Origin: Paenibacillus pabuli
GTDB taxonomy: Bacteria > Bacillota > Bacilli > Paenibacillales > Paenibacillaceae
Length of the DNA: 64,000 nt
Direction of reading: 5' to 3'
NCBI RefSeq assembly: GCF_023101145.1
Contig: NZ_CP073714.1
Coordinates: forward strand, 3,968,001 to 4,032,000
Program-made: the position numbers and the translations under genes
Shown here: in pieces, positions 1 through 9,322 of the stretch
How positions within the stretch are numbered: position 1 is the stretch's first letter
Layout of the letters: the number at the start of each line of letters is the position of its first letter
The notes under the pieces: generated by a model
Told to the model about the DNA's origin: nothing
Database searches by the model: none
Seen by the model: the letters and a program-made list of their open reading frames with translations, nothing else

Positions 1-253
1 CGGTAATCCGACTGCCCGAACGTCCGCTCGCGTTATAGGCCCTGACTTTTCTCTCTTCGGTGCTATAGGTCAGCCAGAAGGAATCGCCTCCCAGTCCCGT
101 CATATGTGGGTATACGACGGCAAGACAGGCGCTCACTGCCACGGCGGCATCAAAAGCATTACCTCCCTGCTGCAAAATACGCGATCCTGCCGCGCTGGCC
201 AAAGAATGAGGGCTGACTACCATCGTCTGTGTGCCTGTGACTTGTGGAACCAT
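1..253 (-). CDS. gamma-glutamyltransferase family protein, N-terminal part (runs off window start)
   Basis: Translation begins MVPQVTGTQTMVVSPHSLAS and continues with a QGGNAFDAAVAVSACLAV block and a GLGGDSF motif, the hallmark N-terminus of the gamma-glutamyltranspeptidase large subunit. Only 84 residues lie in the window; the catalytic Thr and small subunit are beyond the edge. There is no signal peptide, so it is likely a cytoplasmic YwrD-like member. The ATG was chosen because AGAAAGAAGGTGG precedes it closely. It is the last visible gene of the long minus-strand catabolic run, 57 bp after the amidohydrolase. The family hydrolyses or transfers gamma-glutamyl amides; here it may remove a gamma-glutamyl group from a pathway intermediate (inference). 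Confidence 0.85.
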   Translation of the reverse strand, partial: MVPQVTGTQTMVVSPHSLASAAGSRILQQGGNAFDAAVAVSACLAVVYPHMTGLGGDSFWLTYSTEERKVRAYNASGRSGSRIT

Positions 254-310
254 CTTGCCACCTTCTTTCTCTGCTATGTTCAACTGAGGGTAATTCCTGT
301 TTGTTGCTAA

Positions 311-1639
311 TCATGTTACCAGTTCAGACGCGAATGTCTGAGCGGTATGCAAAGCAGACTGCCATCTGCCGGAGGCATACACCCAGCGACTCATTTTTGT
401 ACCTGATAACAGCTGCGTCACATCCGAAGCATCCGTGACAACAAAGTTGCACTCATGCCCTTCTTCTATTCCATACTCGTCGCAGCCCGTGATTTCAGCA
501 GGTATATCCGTGATCATCCGCAGCAGCTGTACGAAATCCCGTTCACTGCCCATATGGGCAGCATATGATGTGATTTGTGCAATCTGTATCAGATCCCCGC
601 GACCGAACGGATGGAATGGGTCTTGAATATTGTCGGAGGCCGCAGCAAGCGGAATGCCTTCTGCAAGTAGCTCGCGAATGCGTGTTGTGCCCCGTCTTAC
701 CAGGCCGCGATCTTCCCGTCCCTGAAGATACAGGTTCACCGCAGGCAGCGTCACCGCGTTCAGACCGGCTTCCTTCATCTTCGCCATCACATGCTCTGCA
801 TCTTTTTCCGTCATTGCGGACAATGAGCACAGATGATCTGCCGTCACTCTGCCCTGATAACCGTAGCGAATCGTATGCTCTGCGATGCTCAGCACGGTTT
901 TTTTTCCGGGATTATCACTTTCATCTGCATGCAGATCAATGGGTACACCGAAACGTTCTGCTAACCGAAAAATCCTGCTAATCTCTCTTTCAGAGTCGTC
1001 TGCCAGATGAGGGGCTCCGCCAAGTACATCAATTCCCATCCGCAGTGCTTCCTCGATGGCCTCATCCGCAGCTTCATGATTGCCGCGGAACGGTACCATG
1101 AGCGCATATTGGATAGCCATACGGCCCTTCAACTTCTCCCGTACTTCCAAGGCTGCCTCAATTGTCCGAAAGGCCACCTCTCTCCCCAAATGAACAGGGA
1201 AGTCGAGGTGGCTCCTTATGGTCGTGGTCCCGTAGCTTAGTGCCATTCTGGCAGCCGTCAGCATGCGTTCCGCTAACTGCTCCTTGCTGAATGTCTGTAC
1301 AGCCTGGCTGTAATTAAGAATGGCTTCATGTAGTGTGCCGGATCGGTTCGACACCTGCTCAAGCGAGAAGGCCTTATCCAGATGCATATGACAGTCAACC
1401 AGGCCAGGAAGCATCATGCCGCCCTGCAGATCGATGCAATCTGCGTCTGCGAGCCGTTTCAGATCCGATCCTGCCTGATGCAGGACCATCGGACGGGAAT
1501 CACCACTTTCCCGTGCATCTAGGAAGCGATCCTGCCGACGGATGCTAATCCATTTTCCGGCCTCCGCCTTTAGTTCATAAAGACCAAGGTCTTCCCGGTG
1601 CGGAAGGCGTACATTAATGAAACGCAGCCCTGCACTCAT
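311..1639 (-). CDS. cytosine deaminase-like amidohydrolase
   Basis: 442 residues, the usual size for CodA/AtzC-like metal-dependent amidohydrolases. The metal-binding DCHMHLDKAF motif is near residue 80, a second histidine site is in DLHADESDNPG mid-protein, and the family signature AASDNIQDPFHPFGRGD lies near residue 335. These residues predict deamination or ring/amide hydrolysis of an N-heterocycle in the cytoplasm, with Fe or Zn. The start codon overlaps the stop of the upstream cupin gene (ATGA), and no clear Shine-Dalgarno sequence is seen, so translation is probably coupled. True substrate is not determinable; CodA, AtzC and isoguanine-type deaminases share this fold. Confidence 0.85.
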   Translation of the reverse strand: MSAGLRFINVRLPHREDLGLYELKAEAGKWISIRRQDRFLDARESGDSRPMVLHQAGSDLKRLADADCIDLQGGMMLPGLVDCHMHLDKAFSLEQVSNRSGTLHEAILNYSQAVQTFSKEQLAERMLTAARMALSYGTTTIRSHLDFPVHLGREVAFRTIEAALEVREKLKGRMAIQYALMVPFRGNHEAADEAIEEALRMGIDVLGGAPHLADDSEREISRIFRLAERFGVPIDLHADESDNPGKKTVLSIAEHTIRYGYQGRVTADHLCSLSAMTEKDAEHVMAKMKEAGLNAVTLPAVNLYLQGREDRGLVRRGTTRIRELLAEGIPLAAASDNIQDPFHPFGRGDLIQIAQITSYAAHMGSERDFVQLLRMITDIPAEITGCDEYGIEEGHECNFVVTDASDVTQLLSGTKMSRWVYASGRWQSALHTAQTFASELVT

Positions 1640-2082
1640 TGTGCGGTAGCCAGCGCCTGAAGCACGGCCAGATCCTCCTCGTCAAGCTCGGTGGCCGGAC
1701 CCGCTTTGATCATATCCGAGAACATTTCGTCCGGTACCATGGTCGTCAGACAATACAGACGTGTGCTGCCCGTGTTAATAATATCGTGATGGTTCCCCGG
1801 TGGAATGATAATAAACGAGCCTTGGCGGATCGGAGTCTCATACTCGCTGCCAACTTTGGCTAGCCCCTCCCCTTTTAACACATAAAAATATTCATAAGCT
1901 TCCCGGTGTTCATTGGATGGAGTTCTGCCTCCAACCTCGAAGATCTCCACAAATGAAGTGAAAGGAACCTGCTCCCTGTCGCACAGCAGGATGAACTTAT
2001 TCGTATCCTGTACGGAAATTTTGTGGACGGGACAATTCTCAAAGTTACCAGCAACCAGACCTGGAATGTTCACCATATACAT
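1636..2082 (-). CDS. cupin-domain protein
   Basis: 148-residue single-domain cupin. A conserved beta-barrel core is visible: GGRTPSNEHREAYEYFYVLKG (cupin motif 1 region) followed by an IIPPGNHHDIINTG stretch (motif 2). Metal-ligand histidines and glutamate are present. Cupins in catabolic operons can be isomerases, dioxygenases, lyases or sensors; no specific activity can be assigned. The start could be this ATG or the one 6 nt downstream (2076), which has better spacing to GAGG. The stop overlaps the amidohydrolase start by 4 nt, indicating co-transcription. Confidence 0.75.
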   Translation of the reverse strand: MYMVNIPGLVAGNFENCPVHKISVQDTNKFILLCDREQVPFTSFVEIFEVGGRTPSNEHREAYEYFYVLKGEGLAKVGSEYETPIRQGSFIIIPPGNHHDIINTGSTRLYCLTTMVPDEMFSDMIKAGPATELDEEDLAVLQALATAQ

Positions 2083-2122
2083 TCAACCTCACTTTGATTG
2101 ATTTTAATTTATGCTTCGCTTG

Positions 2123-3805
2123 CTATCTTTTTACCGGCAGCCTCAAACAGGATATGTCCTGTTTGAGGCTGCGAACAGCTGTGGTGGCAATCTTCAACCC
2201 ACCTGTTCCCGTGCTGTTCATCTCGTTCCTAACACCGTTTGGATGCCGGGCGAATAACGGGAAGGCGCTGCCTGTCAACTCAAGCCGGACATACGAGCCA
2301 GCCGGAAGGGTGGCCGCCAAGGGACGCAGCCGGATCTGCGCTGTTCTCCATTCATTGGAAGCATCTGCTCCTTCACTGCAGATTTCCGTGCGACCCACAC
2401 TCAGTAGCCGGGCCGTCCCTTTCTCGGATACGGTGGTGAGGATGGCTACCAGATCCGTCGGCCCCCCCAATGTTTGGTACTGCACGGATAACTCCGGGGA
2501 CCCAAAAATCGGGATATCCTCTGCAAGCGGTCCTCCCGTATATACCAAAATCTCTTGCCGTTCCTGAATGGCAGCTCGGTCGGACGGCAGGTAAGAGTCC
2601 AGACGCATCGGCAGACGTGAGTCATACACGAATACATCCGGCACAGCCTCCTCTACATCTTCCTTATGCTTTTCGAGTCTCCCCCCTCCTGCCGCACCAT
2701 TCGCCGGGGTCTGTGACCCGGACAGATAAAACCATTCGGACGGAGAGGACCCATCCTCAAATAGAGAAGGCAGCTGTTCCGCCGTATGCCATTCATGACT
2801 CAATTGGTCAAAATATCGAATCGGCAGTTCAGCAGACAGTTCCATCTCTTCCTTGCCCTTCAGCCAATAATCAAACCAGCGCAGCTGCTCCAGATGATGA
2901 CCACCATCCGCCTGCTCGCCATGATCGATTCCTCCCGCTCTTCGCCCCCATGGAATATGGGCCCACGGGCCGACAATGAGCCGATGAAAGCAATCCGGCG
3001 TGGCCGTAACTTGCAGAGCTTCGAATGACTGTAACGTGCCCATGAGGAAACCGTCATACCATCCCCCAATATGAAGCGCCGGCACGGGTTCCTTTACGAT
3101 ATCGTTGATCCAGTTCATCTGCTCCCAGTACTCATCGTACGCTTGATGATCGATCCAATCATAAAATGAGGGAAAGTATTGCTCCAGAATTGGATGTCTT
3201 TCATTCAATGGCACTTTCCAAAGCATCTCATCGGGGCTGCGCATGAGTCGTGAGCATTGCTCTGCCGTTTCGAAGTCACCCGCTCTTTGTGCCGTGTCAC
3301 GAGCCAGTTGGAAAGCCCACGGCAGATGGTTGCCAAGTGCGAAGGAGCCATGCGGGTAAAATAAGCCGTGATACATGTTTGCCGGACACATGCTCGGTGC
3401 AATCGCCTTGAGCGCAGGAGGGTGAAGGGAAGCTGCTGCCCATTGTGTTAGACCTTGATAAGAGAAACCGTACATGCCTACGTTCCCGGTCGAGCCGGAC
3501 AGACCGGCTGCCCATTCGATGGTATCAAATCCGTCCTCTGCTTCTTGAACAAACGGATTAAATTCGCCTTCCGACTCTCCCCGCCCCCTGACATCCTGGA
3601 TTACCACGATATATCCCTTACTTGCATACCAGACGGGGTGGGCATGCGTAACGGTAGAAGCAATTGACCGTCCGTAGGGCTGGCGCATCAGCAGCACAGG
3701 ATATTCTCCTGTCTCGTCCGGCAGGTATATATCTGAATACAACGTTATGCCGTCGCGCATCGTGCAAGGGACCTTCCGGCGGATGACTACATTTCCAAAT
3801 TTCAT
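2123..3805 (-). CDS. CocE/NonD family (peptidase S15-like) hydrolase
   Basis: 560 residues. It opens with VPCTMRDGITLYSDIYLP, typical of the CocE/NonD/X-Pro dipeptidyl peptidase family. The alpha/beta-hydrolase core shows VQDVRGRGES, the nucleophile elbow GFSYQG (Ser near residue 115), a later WYDGFLMGT segment bearing the likely catalytic Asp, and GPWAH with the likely His. The C-terminal half is the jelly-roll Xaa-Pro-type domain (SVQYQTLGGPTDLVAI). The family cleaves esters or amides. AAGGAG precedes the ATG at good spacing. A perfect hairpin overlaps the last codons (separate entry). The substrate is unknown; the context suggests an acyl or amide group on the heterocyclic substrate. Confidence 0.85.
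   Translation of the reverse strand: MKFGNVVIRRKVPCTMRDGITLYSDIYLPDETGEYPVLLMRQPYGRSIASTVTHAHPVWYASKGYIVVIQDVRGRGESEGEFNPFVQEAEDGFDTIEWAAGLSGSTGNVGMYGFSYQGLTQWAAASLHPPALKAIAPSMCPANMYHGLFYPHGSFALGNHLPWAFQLARDTAQRAGDFETAEQCSRLMRSPDEMLWKVPLNERHPILEQYFPSFYDWIDHQAYDEYWEQMNWINDIVKEPVPALHIGGWYDGFLMGTLQSFEALQVTATPDCFHRLIVGPWAHIPWGRRAGGIDHGEQADGGHHLEQLRWFDYWLKGKEEMELSAELPIRYFDQLSHEWHTAEQLPSLFEDGSSPSEWFYLSGSQTPANGAAGGGRLEKHKEDVEEAVPDVFVYDSRLPMRLDSYLPSDRAAIQERQEILVYTGGPLAEDIPIFGSPELSVQYQTLGGPTDLVAILTTVSEKGTARLLSVGRTEICSEGADASNEWRTAQIRLRPLAATLPAGSYVRLELTGSAFPLFARHPNGVRNEMNSTGTGGLKIATTAVRSLKQDISCLRLPVKR
2137..2172 (-). terminator. perfect 16-bp stem / 4-nt loop hairpin inside the 3' end of the CocE-like gene
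   Basis: GCAGCCTCAAACAGGA, TATG, TCCTGTTTGAGGCTGC form a perfect inverted repeat. It lies within the last codons of the hydrolase gene, just before the intergenic gap to the cupin. There is no clean U-tract on the minus strand, so it may be a weak terminator or an mRNA-stabilising/processing hairpin that sets different levels for the genes on each side. Confidence 0.55.
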
Positions 3806-3901
3806 GCAACTCGCTCCTTTGCTGTAGATACGGATTGACTATAATAATCCGCATGGCACGTTAACTGCTGCAGGTTGCGCCATTCTTCCGTCACCCGTTG
3901 A

Positions 3902-5236
3902 TCAGATACCGCTAACTGCCGAACGCTTTAATTTCTCCTGATTCAAAATTCCCTTCGGGTCATTGCGATGTTTGATTTCCCACAAACGATCATGGGCGTA
4001 CGATCGCCCGCCTTCCTTCAAATCCCATGTATGCGGATTGTTGACGATAACGCGGTTTTTCTCGTAACATTCCATCAGCTGATTCAGGTTTTCCTCCGTT
4101 GTGAAGGGAACCAGCGGCAAGCCGGAGATCAGCAAATTTCCGTTTTGCCGGGCAAACTCGATATGATTCATCACTTCCGGATATTCCTTTTTCATTGATG
4201 AGATTTGCTCAAGGGCAAAAGTTGAATCAAAATTCAACTGTAGGTAGGTCAAGCCAGGATCCGCCTTGCGCGCCCACAAAGTTGTATGATTCCATGTGAA
4301 ATCAGAGACACCTACACCTTTGTGATACTGTTCGGCAGAGACCTTCATAGCCAAGTGACCTTCATACTCCGATAGGATACGTTCAAGCTGGGATTCGTTG
4401 GCCGTATCCACTTCCAACAATGCGACAGCATGGTCAGCAGGGAGATCAAGCGGAAGAAAATAGGATGGTACCGGCCATTCATGGATGGAAATTAGCCGTT
4501 TCACCAAGGAATTGTCCTCAGCTACCGACTGCCCGAAGCGAAAAGCCTGTTCAAAACGGTCAAAGGTTACGGCCCACTGCATCCATTCCACTCGGGGAGC
4601 CAGATTGATTTCCACTTCGGACAAAATACCGATTGTACCATAAGTATGCAGGTAAGGCAGCACTTCGTCCCCCTGGAGCTCAATGGTACGGGGATGAACC
4701 TCAACGGTCTTGATTTTTAGTGAACGTACCAACCCATCCCAGATCGTCCCCCAGCTGATCGAACCGATGCCGCCAAAACCGCCGCATAAAAAACCGCCGA
4801 TCGTCGCGGATTGAAAGGTGGAAGGCATCGTACGCAGCTCGTAACCTGCCTTGCGGGCAGTGGATTCCATTTTGCCGAGTCTGGCCCCGGCCTGGATCCG
4901 CATCGTGCCTTCTCCCATTTCGAGCACCTTGTTGTATTTGGCCAGATTCAGGACGATTCCGCCTGTGACCGGAACGCATTGGCCATAGTTGCCGGTGCCG
5001 TTCCCCCTGATGGTCAGCGGAACTCCCACCTCTGCTGCTATGGAGAGCAGATCGTCAAGTTCTTCCTCGGTGCGCGGACTGGCGATGCACTCGGCGACCT
5101 TACCCTGCAGCTGACTGGCCAGCACAGGAGAGAAGTGATGATAATCCATCGAATATTTGGCAAGGGCTGCCTCCTCCCACTGCAGCAATTCCGGATCCAT
5201 GCGTTCTTTCAATACGGCTATCCAATGTTCATTCAT
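3902..5236 (-). CDS. FAD-binding oxidoreductase (GlcD/VAO family)
   Basis: 444 residues with the FAD-binding PCMH-type domain in the N-terminal half: GVPLTIRGNGTGNYGQCVPVTGG, then IQAGARLGKM, then the SATIGGFLCGGFGGIGSISWG loop that contacts FAD. The C-terminal part is more divergent, as usual for substrate domains. The family oxidises alcohols, 2-hydroxy acids or amines. No signal peptide, so cytoplasmic. GGGAGGGG precedes the start. It lies between a binding protein gene and the CocE-like gene, consistent with an oxidative step in the same pathway; the substrate cannot be named. Confidence 0.85.
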   Translation of the reverse strand: MNEHWIAVLKERMDPELLQWEEAALAKYSMDYHHFSPVLASQLQGKVAECIASPRTEEELDDLLSIAAEVGVPLTIRGNGTGNYGQCVPVTGGIVLNLAKYNKVLEMGEGTMRIQAGARLGKMESTARKAGYELRTMPSTFQSATIGGFLCGGFGGIGSISWGTIWDGLVRSLKIKTVEVHPRTIELQGDEVLPYLHTYGTIGILSEVEINLAPRVEWMQWAVTFDRFEQAFRFGQSVAEDNSLVKRLISIHEWPVPSYFLPLDLPADHAVALLEVDTANESQLERILSEYEGHLAMKVSAEQYHKGVGVSDFTWNHTTLWARKADPGLTYLQLNFDSTFALEQISSMKKEYPEVMNHIEFARQNGNLLISGLPLVPFTTEENLNQLMECYEKNRVIVNNPHTWDLKEGGRSYAHDRLWEIKHRNDPKGILNQEKLKRSAVSGI

Positions 5237-5283
5237 TCGGTTCCCCTCCCGTATTTGTAATACTGATCTCCCAAAGGAATCTC

Positions 5284-6300
5284 TTAGGAATTCGGCAAGA
5301 ATTCATCCGTAAATACTTTGCTGACATCAGGCTCCTCTTTCAATGCCCCAATCTCCTTAAGCTGCTTTCCGAGCTCTGTCCAGCGTTCCTCTGTCATGTA
5401 GCCAACACCATGTGTCGCCGCATCACCTTCATACACAAACGGGATAAGCGCTTCTGCGGCATAGTTCAGCTTTTCTTTCGTAAAATCAGGATTTTCCTTT
5501 AAAATGACGTCATTCACGGTATCATAATTGGTCTTGTAATAATCCCAGCCCTTCATCGAAGCCTCGACATAACCGCGCACAATATCAGGATGATCCTGAA
5601 TATACTGCTCCGTTGTGAACAGCACATTGGAATAAGGGTTATAACCGGCATCTGCCAGTAGCAGGAAATTAATGTCTACATTCTGCTGCTTCATCTCGTA
5701 CGGCTCACTGGTTACATATCCCTGAATGGCAACCGTTTCATCGGCTACAAAAGGTGCCAAAGAACCGGTATAAGCCAATTCCTTCACGTTACCCAATTGA
5801 TATTTACTCTTCACAAAATCCCAAAACACCGAGCCTGTCCCCACGTATACGGAGCGGTTGTTCAAATCGGCCAGGGAGGACATGTTCTGATTGGCATGAA
5901 CCATAAGTCCCTGCGGGCTTTTCTGGAATATCGTCGCAATCGCTACAAGAGGGATTCCTTCTTCACGAGCGACCAGCAATTGATCCGCTGTAGCCAGTCC
6001 GAACTGCGCCTTGCCAGAAGCCACGATCTGTGTTGGAGACACCTGCGGCCCACCTGCCTGGATGGTCATATCGAGACCAGCCTCATTGTAATATCCTTGT
6101 TCCTTTGCCGCATACAGACCCCCGTGCTCTGCTTGTGCAAACCAGTTCGTCACCTGTGTAATTGCCGTGAGTTCCTCGCTTCCCCCCGTAGCAGAGGCAT
6201 TCTCAGCAGTTGGCTGATTCCCGCAAGCTGCCAGCAATGTGGATAAGGAAAATATTGCTGCGAGTAAAACGACAGTTCCCTTTTGTCTGTACTTGTTCAT
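5284..6300 (-). CDS. ABC transporter substrate-binding lipoprotein, NMT1/THI5-like (second of two)
   Basis: Starts MNKYRQKGTVV, then a hydrophobic signal ending in the lipobox LSTLLAACG, so it is a lipoprotein of about 338 residues. The mature part shows the NMT1/THI5/SsuA pattern: TQVTNWFAQAEHGGLYAAKEQGYYNEAGLDMTI near the start and ASGKAQFGLATADQLL further on. This family delivers pyrimidine precursors, sulfonates, riboflavin and similar small aromatics to ABC permeases. An upstream in-frame TTG is possible, but the GGGGAG signal fits the ATG at 6300. It resembles the other binding protein (10,199-11,227) in layout but is clearly divergent. No permease is adjacent, so it probably uses the one at 11.3-12.1 kb. 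Confidence 0.88.
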   Translation of the reverse strand: MNKYRQKGTVVLLAAIFSLSTLLAACGNQPTAENASATGGSEELTAITQVTNWFAQAEHGGLYAAKEQGYYNEAGLDMTIQAGGPQVSPTQIVASGKAQFGLATADQLLVAREEGIPLVAIATIFQKSPQGLMVHANQNMSSLADLNNRSVYVGTGSVFWDFVKSKYQLGNVKELAYTGSLAPFVADETVAIQGYVTSEPYEMKQQNVDINFLLLADAGYNPYSNVLFTTEQYIQDHPDIVRGYVEASMKGWDYYKTNYDTVNDVILKENPDFTKEKLNYAAEALIPFVYEGDAATHGVGYMTEERWTELGKQLKEIGALKEEPDVSKVFTDEFLPNS

Positions 6301-6335
6301 CTCATTACCACTCCCCAAGGAAAATTACTGATGAT

Positions 6336-7202
6336 TTATACGACTTCCCCTACCGGATTTCGAAGCGTCATAAAGCCACTGATTCTACACTCGGCGATAT
6401 CTCCTTGCTGAATCCGGACGGACCCGGGTGTGCCTGTCATGATCACATCTCCCGGATAGAGAGTCATCATCTGTGAAAAATACGAGACAATGAACCATGG
6501 ATGATACATCATGTGAGACACCGTATTGCTATGAATAACCTCATCATTCAACACAGTTTCAACGACGAGGCTCTGCAGATCACTTATCTCATCAGGTGTT
6601 ATTAGTTGTGGTCCAAGACTGAAAAATGTATCGAATACCTTGGATCGCTGCAGGAATCTGGGGTTCCGTGCGTGAATGTCCTGGTTAGTCATATCCAGTG
6701 TTGCGGCAAAACCTGCAATGACCTCCTGCGCACGTTCTTCCGGCACATTTTTGCAGGTTCGGCCGATGATAATGCCAAGCTCTGCTTCTGATGTCACATT
6801 CACATCCTGTGCCGTCAGCTGGATATACTCTTCCGGCCCGATCAGGCTTGAGTCCGGCTTCATGAAGCAGACTGGCTCTCGCTCTGGAGGAGTAGATGCG
6901 AGATCGATCGCTTTTTGCACATAATTCATGCCAATTCCCCATATTTTACGAGGGTGGCGGAAGAGCGGAGCAGGTAAAGCTTCTTCTGAAGGTATGAAAG
7001 GGATTGATGAAACTGCTCTATCCCCGTGCCTCTGATACCACTGGATTAGCTCCTCTAGCTGGCCTTGCTGCAAAATCTCCATAACGGAGGTGCCCCATGA
7101 GCTTCCTTCCGCCCTGTTGATCTCCTCTAAAAGAAAGAATCGTTCCGCATGTTCAATTGCGGCCTGTTCACCATCGCCGTGTTTCAGACTGACGAGCTTC
7201 AC
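6336..7202 (-). CDS. fumarylacetoacetate hydrolase (FAH) family protein
   Basis: 288 residues. The C-terminal catalytic domain shows KIWGIGMNYVQK, FMKPDSSLIGPEE, SEAELGIIIGRTCKN (metal-binding acidic residues), LDMTNQDIHARN and GDVIMTGTPGSV, all conserved in FAH-family C-C hydrolases, decarboxylases and hydratases. These act on 2-keto acids or acylpyruvates after ring opening. The start is a GTG overlapping the stop of the upstream creatininase-like gene (GTGA), with AGGAAG upstream. In this operon it probably handles a keto-acid product of ring cleavage (inference). Confidence 0.85.
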   Translation of the reverse strand: MKLVSLKHGDGEQAAIEHAERFFLLEEINRAEGSSWGTSVMEILQQGQLEELIQWYQRHGDRAVSSIPFIPSEEALPAPLFRHPRKIWGIGMNYVQKAIDLASTPPEREPVCFMKPDSSLIGPEEYIQLTAQDVNVTSEAELGIIIGRTCKNVPEERAQEVIAGFAATLDMTNQDIHARNPRFLQRSKVFDTFFSLGPQLITPDEISDLQSLVVETVLNDEVIHSNTVSHMMYHPWFIVSYFSQMMTLYPGDVIMTGTPGSVRIQQGDIAECRISGFMTLRNPVGEVV

Positions 7203-8041
7203 GGGGTGCTTCCTGCTGGCTGTTGAACCGGTTCAGTCCCGCGGACATCGGTGATTTCAAAATCACACAGTTCCTCCAGCGCCTCTGACAAAATCGTTGA
7301 GATTCGTTCCTGAATAATCCTGCCTTTCTCTGGCGTGGCCGTCGTAGCATCACCGGCAATGCCGGTAGCAGAGATATCAGCCATCTTCCAGGCGAAACGA
7401 ATTTTCCCTTCTAATGTAAGAAAGCGGTATGAGGACATATCAGGAAGCTCCTTGACAAGGAACTCCTCCTTCACCCAGTCCGGTTTGATGGACATCACGA
7501 GAGAGGTCTCATAATCGCCACCATGAATACCGAATTCCAGTTCCTCGGAAGTGAGGAGATCCTCCGCCACATTCAGACTGCTGGGACTGAGATAGAAAAC
7601 CATCATCCCCGTTCTGATCCGTATTTCTCGTGATACCGTATTTAGCAAATCCGCGTTGCCGCCATGGGTGTTAAACAACAGTAACTTGCGAAAACCACTA
7701 GCCTTCAGACTTTCTGCAATGTCCAGCATGATGGCATGCAGTGTGCTCGCAGATAAGGAAATCGTGCCCGGAAGTCCGATATGTTCATTGCTTTTGCCAT
7801 ACGAGACCGGAGGTAGCAGCCAGATCTCCTTATCCGCCCGCACCCGCTCCAGCGTTTGTGATAATGTCGCTTCCCCAATCAAAGTGTCCGTATATACAGG
7901 CAGATGGGGGCCATGCTGCTCCACTGCTCCGACTGGGAGAATAACCAGCGCCTTATCCTTCGGCAGTTCTTGGACCTGTTTGCTTGTCAGACGGGGCAAA
8001 AACCGTTCCTCCCACGCTGTTCCTTCATATCGTTGAAACAT
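7199..8041 (-). CDS. creatininase family amidohydrolase
   Basis: About 280 residues. Signature motifs of the creatininase/ArfB family are visible: LPVGAVEQHGPHLPVYTDT, LLFNTHGGNADLLN and GIHGGDYETSLV, giving the metal ligands Glu, His, Asp, His and Glu. Members hydrolyse cyclic amides (creatinine) or formamides (FAPy deformylase). The chosen ATG (MFQRYEGTAW) follows AAAGGG; a GTG 9 nt upstream is also possible. Overlaps the FAH gene by 4 nt. Presumably opens a ring amide or removes a formyl group in this pathway; the exact reaction is not known. Confidence 0.85.
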   Translation of the reverse strand: MFQRYEGTAWEERFLPRLTSKQVQELPKDKALVILPVGAVEQHGPHLPVYTDTLIGEATLSQTLERVRADKEIWLLPPVSYGKSNEHIGLPGTISLSASTLHAIMLDIAESLKASGFRKLLLFNTHGGNADLLNTVSREIRIRTGMMVFYLSPSSLNVAEDLLTSEELEFGIHGGDYETSLVMSIKPDWVKEEFLVKELPDMSSYRFLTLEGKIRFAWKMADISATGIAGDATTATPEKGRIIQERISTILSEALEELCDFEITDVRGTEPVQQPAGSTP

Positions 8042-8113
8042 AACTGACACCCTTTCTCCTGCGGCTTTATTGTTTTCACGCGTAGCTTCATGTCCATATA
8101 TCAAATGATGCTC

Positions 8114-9301
8114 TTATCCTTTTACTTCTGAATTTACTGCTGAAAGAAAGGATGTTGCCCATTCCAGCAGACGTTGATCCTGTCCCGGACCAGCAATGAT
8201 CGAAATACCGACCGGGCGGCCCAGTACCTCCGCAGCGGGAATCGTAAGCTGCGGCAGACCCGACAAGCCGGAAATGCAGGTTAAACGCATCGTTTTCACT
8301 CTTCGTTCTTCAATTAAAGGCCCGCCCAAGCCCAGCTTCGGGGCCTCTCCAGTCGTCGTCGGAATCACAAGCACCGTATCCGTTCTGAGCAGGTCAGCCA
8401 TATGCTTGCACACCTCAACCCGACGTTTGGCTGCCTTCTCATGATCGGCACGTTCTACAGTGCTTGCCCAGGAGAATCGCCCGGCCGTATCTGGTCCGAA
8501 GGTCGGCTGCTCACGTTCAATCCACGCCCCGTGCTCCTGCCATATTTCATAACCCTGGATCGTCCTGAACATGGTCATCCATTCAGGTAGACCCTGCGGG
8601 GCGATGCGAACCGTTTCATGGCTCGCAGCCATGCCGCACAGCAACTTCAGGTAAGGGGTAAGTGCCTCTTTGCTCTCCGTGTCTGCAAGCTCCCACGCAT
8701 CCTCACCGATGAGCACCCGGCTGAAGCCTGTACCCGAGTCTGTCTGCGGCAAAAGCACTTCTCCCACCCGGCACAGCGTTTCGAGATCACGTGCCATCCA
8801 GCCGACGGTGTCGAAGCTGGGAGCGAGTGGGATAACGCCTTTCGCGGAGACAATGCCATGCGATGGACGCATTCCATAAATTCCACAGTACGAAGATGGC
8901 ACACGTACCGATCCTCCCGTATCCGTTCCAAGGGAGAAGTCAGCAAGCCCAGCGGCGACAGCTACCGCCGATCCGCTCGATGAACCTCCAGGGATACGAT
9001 CGGGAGCCCTTGGATTCACTGGTGTTCCATAATGAACATTTTCACCATTCAAGCTGAACATCAGCTCATCCGTATGCGTCATCCCCGTTAGCCTTGCTCC
9101 TTGCTGCAATAGCAGGTTGAGCGTTTCCGCGTATTCCGCCTCGGGCCCATGCGTCTGGAGCCAACGTGGATTACCCGCGCCATTTGTATTGCCACGGACG
9201 GCAAACACATCCTTGACCATAAAGCTGAGTCCGTTCAGCCTACCCTGCCCTGTCGGTTCAACGTTCACCTGGTTGACAATGGCGTTCCATTGGTCCTTCA
9301 T
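8114..9301 (-). CDS. amidase signature family hydrolase
   Basis: 395 residues. The Ser-cisSer-Lys triad is readable: Lys in SFMVKDVFAVRG (near residue 30), the Gly/Ser-rich GGSSSGSAVAVAAG with the cis-Ser, and the nucleophile in LGTDTGGSVRVPSS. The length is short for the family (often 450-500), as in AtzF-core or GatA-like short forms. It predicts cytoplasmic cleavage of a linear amide with ammonia release. It sits 9 nt from the creatininase-like gene and 21 nt from the isochorismatase-like gene, so it is a core member of the operon. Confidence 0.88.
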   Translation of the reverse strand: MKDQWNAIVNQVNVEPTGQGRLNGLSFMVKDVFAVRGNTNGAGNPRWLQTHGPEAEYAETLNLLLQQGARLTGMTHTDELMFSLNGENVHYGTPVNPRAPDRIPGGSSSGSAVAVAAGLADFSLGTDTGGSVRVPSSYCGIYGMRPSHGIVSAKGVIPLAPSFDTVGWMARDLETLCRVGEVLLPQTDSGTGFSRVLIGEDAWELADTESKEALTPYLKLLCGMAASHETVRIAPQGLPEWMTMFRTIQGYEIWQEHGAWIEREQPTFGPDTAGRFSWASTVERADHEKAAKRRVEVCKHMADLLRTDTVLVIPTTTGEAPKLGLGGPLIEERRVKTMRLTCISGLSGLPQLTIPAAEVLGRPVGISIIAGPGQDQRLLEWATSFLSAVNSEVKG

Positions 9302-9322
9302 TGCTTCATCCCATCCTTCCGC

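Noticed and set aside
577..981. 134-codon plus-strand frame opposite the cytosine-deaminase-like gene
   Set aside because: Antisense shadow of a well-supported gene; no ribosome binding site and no recognisable protein.
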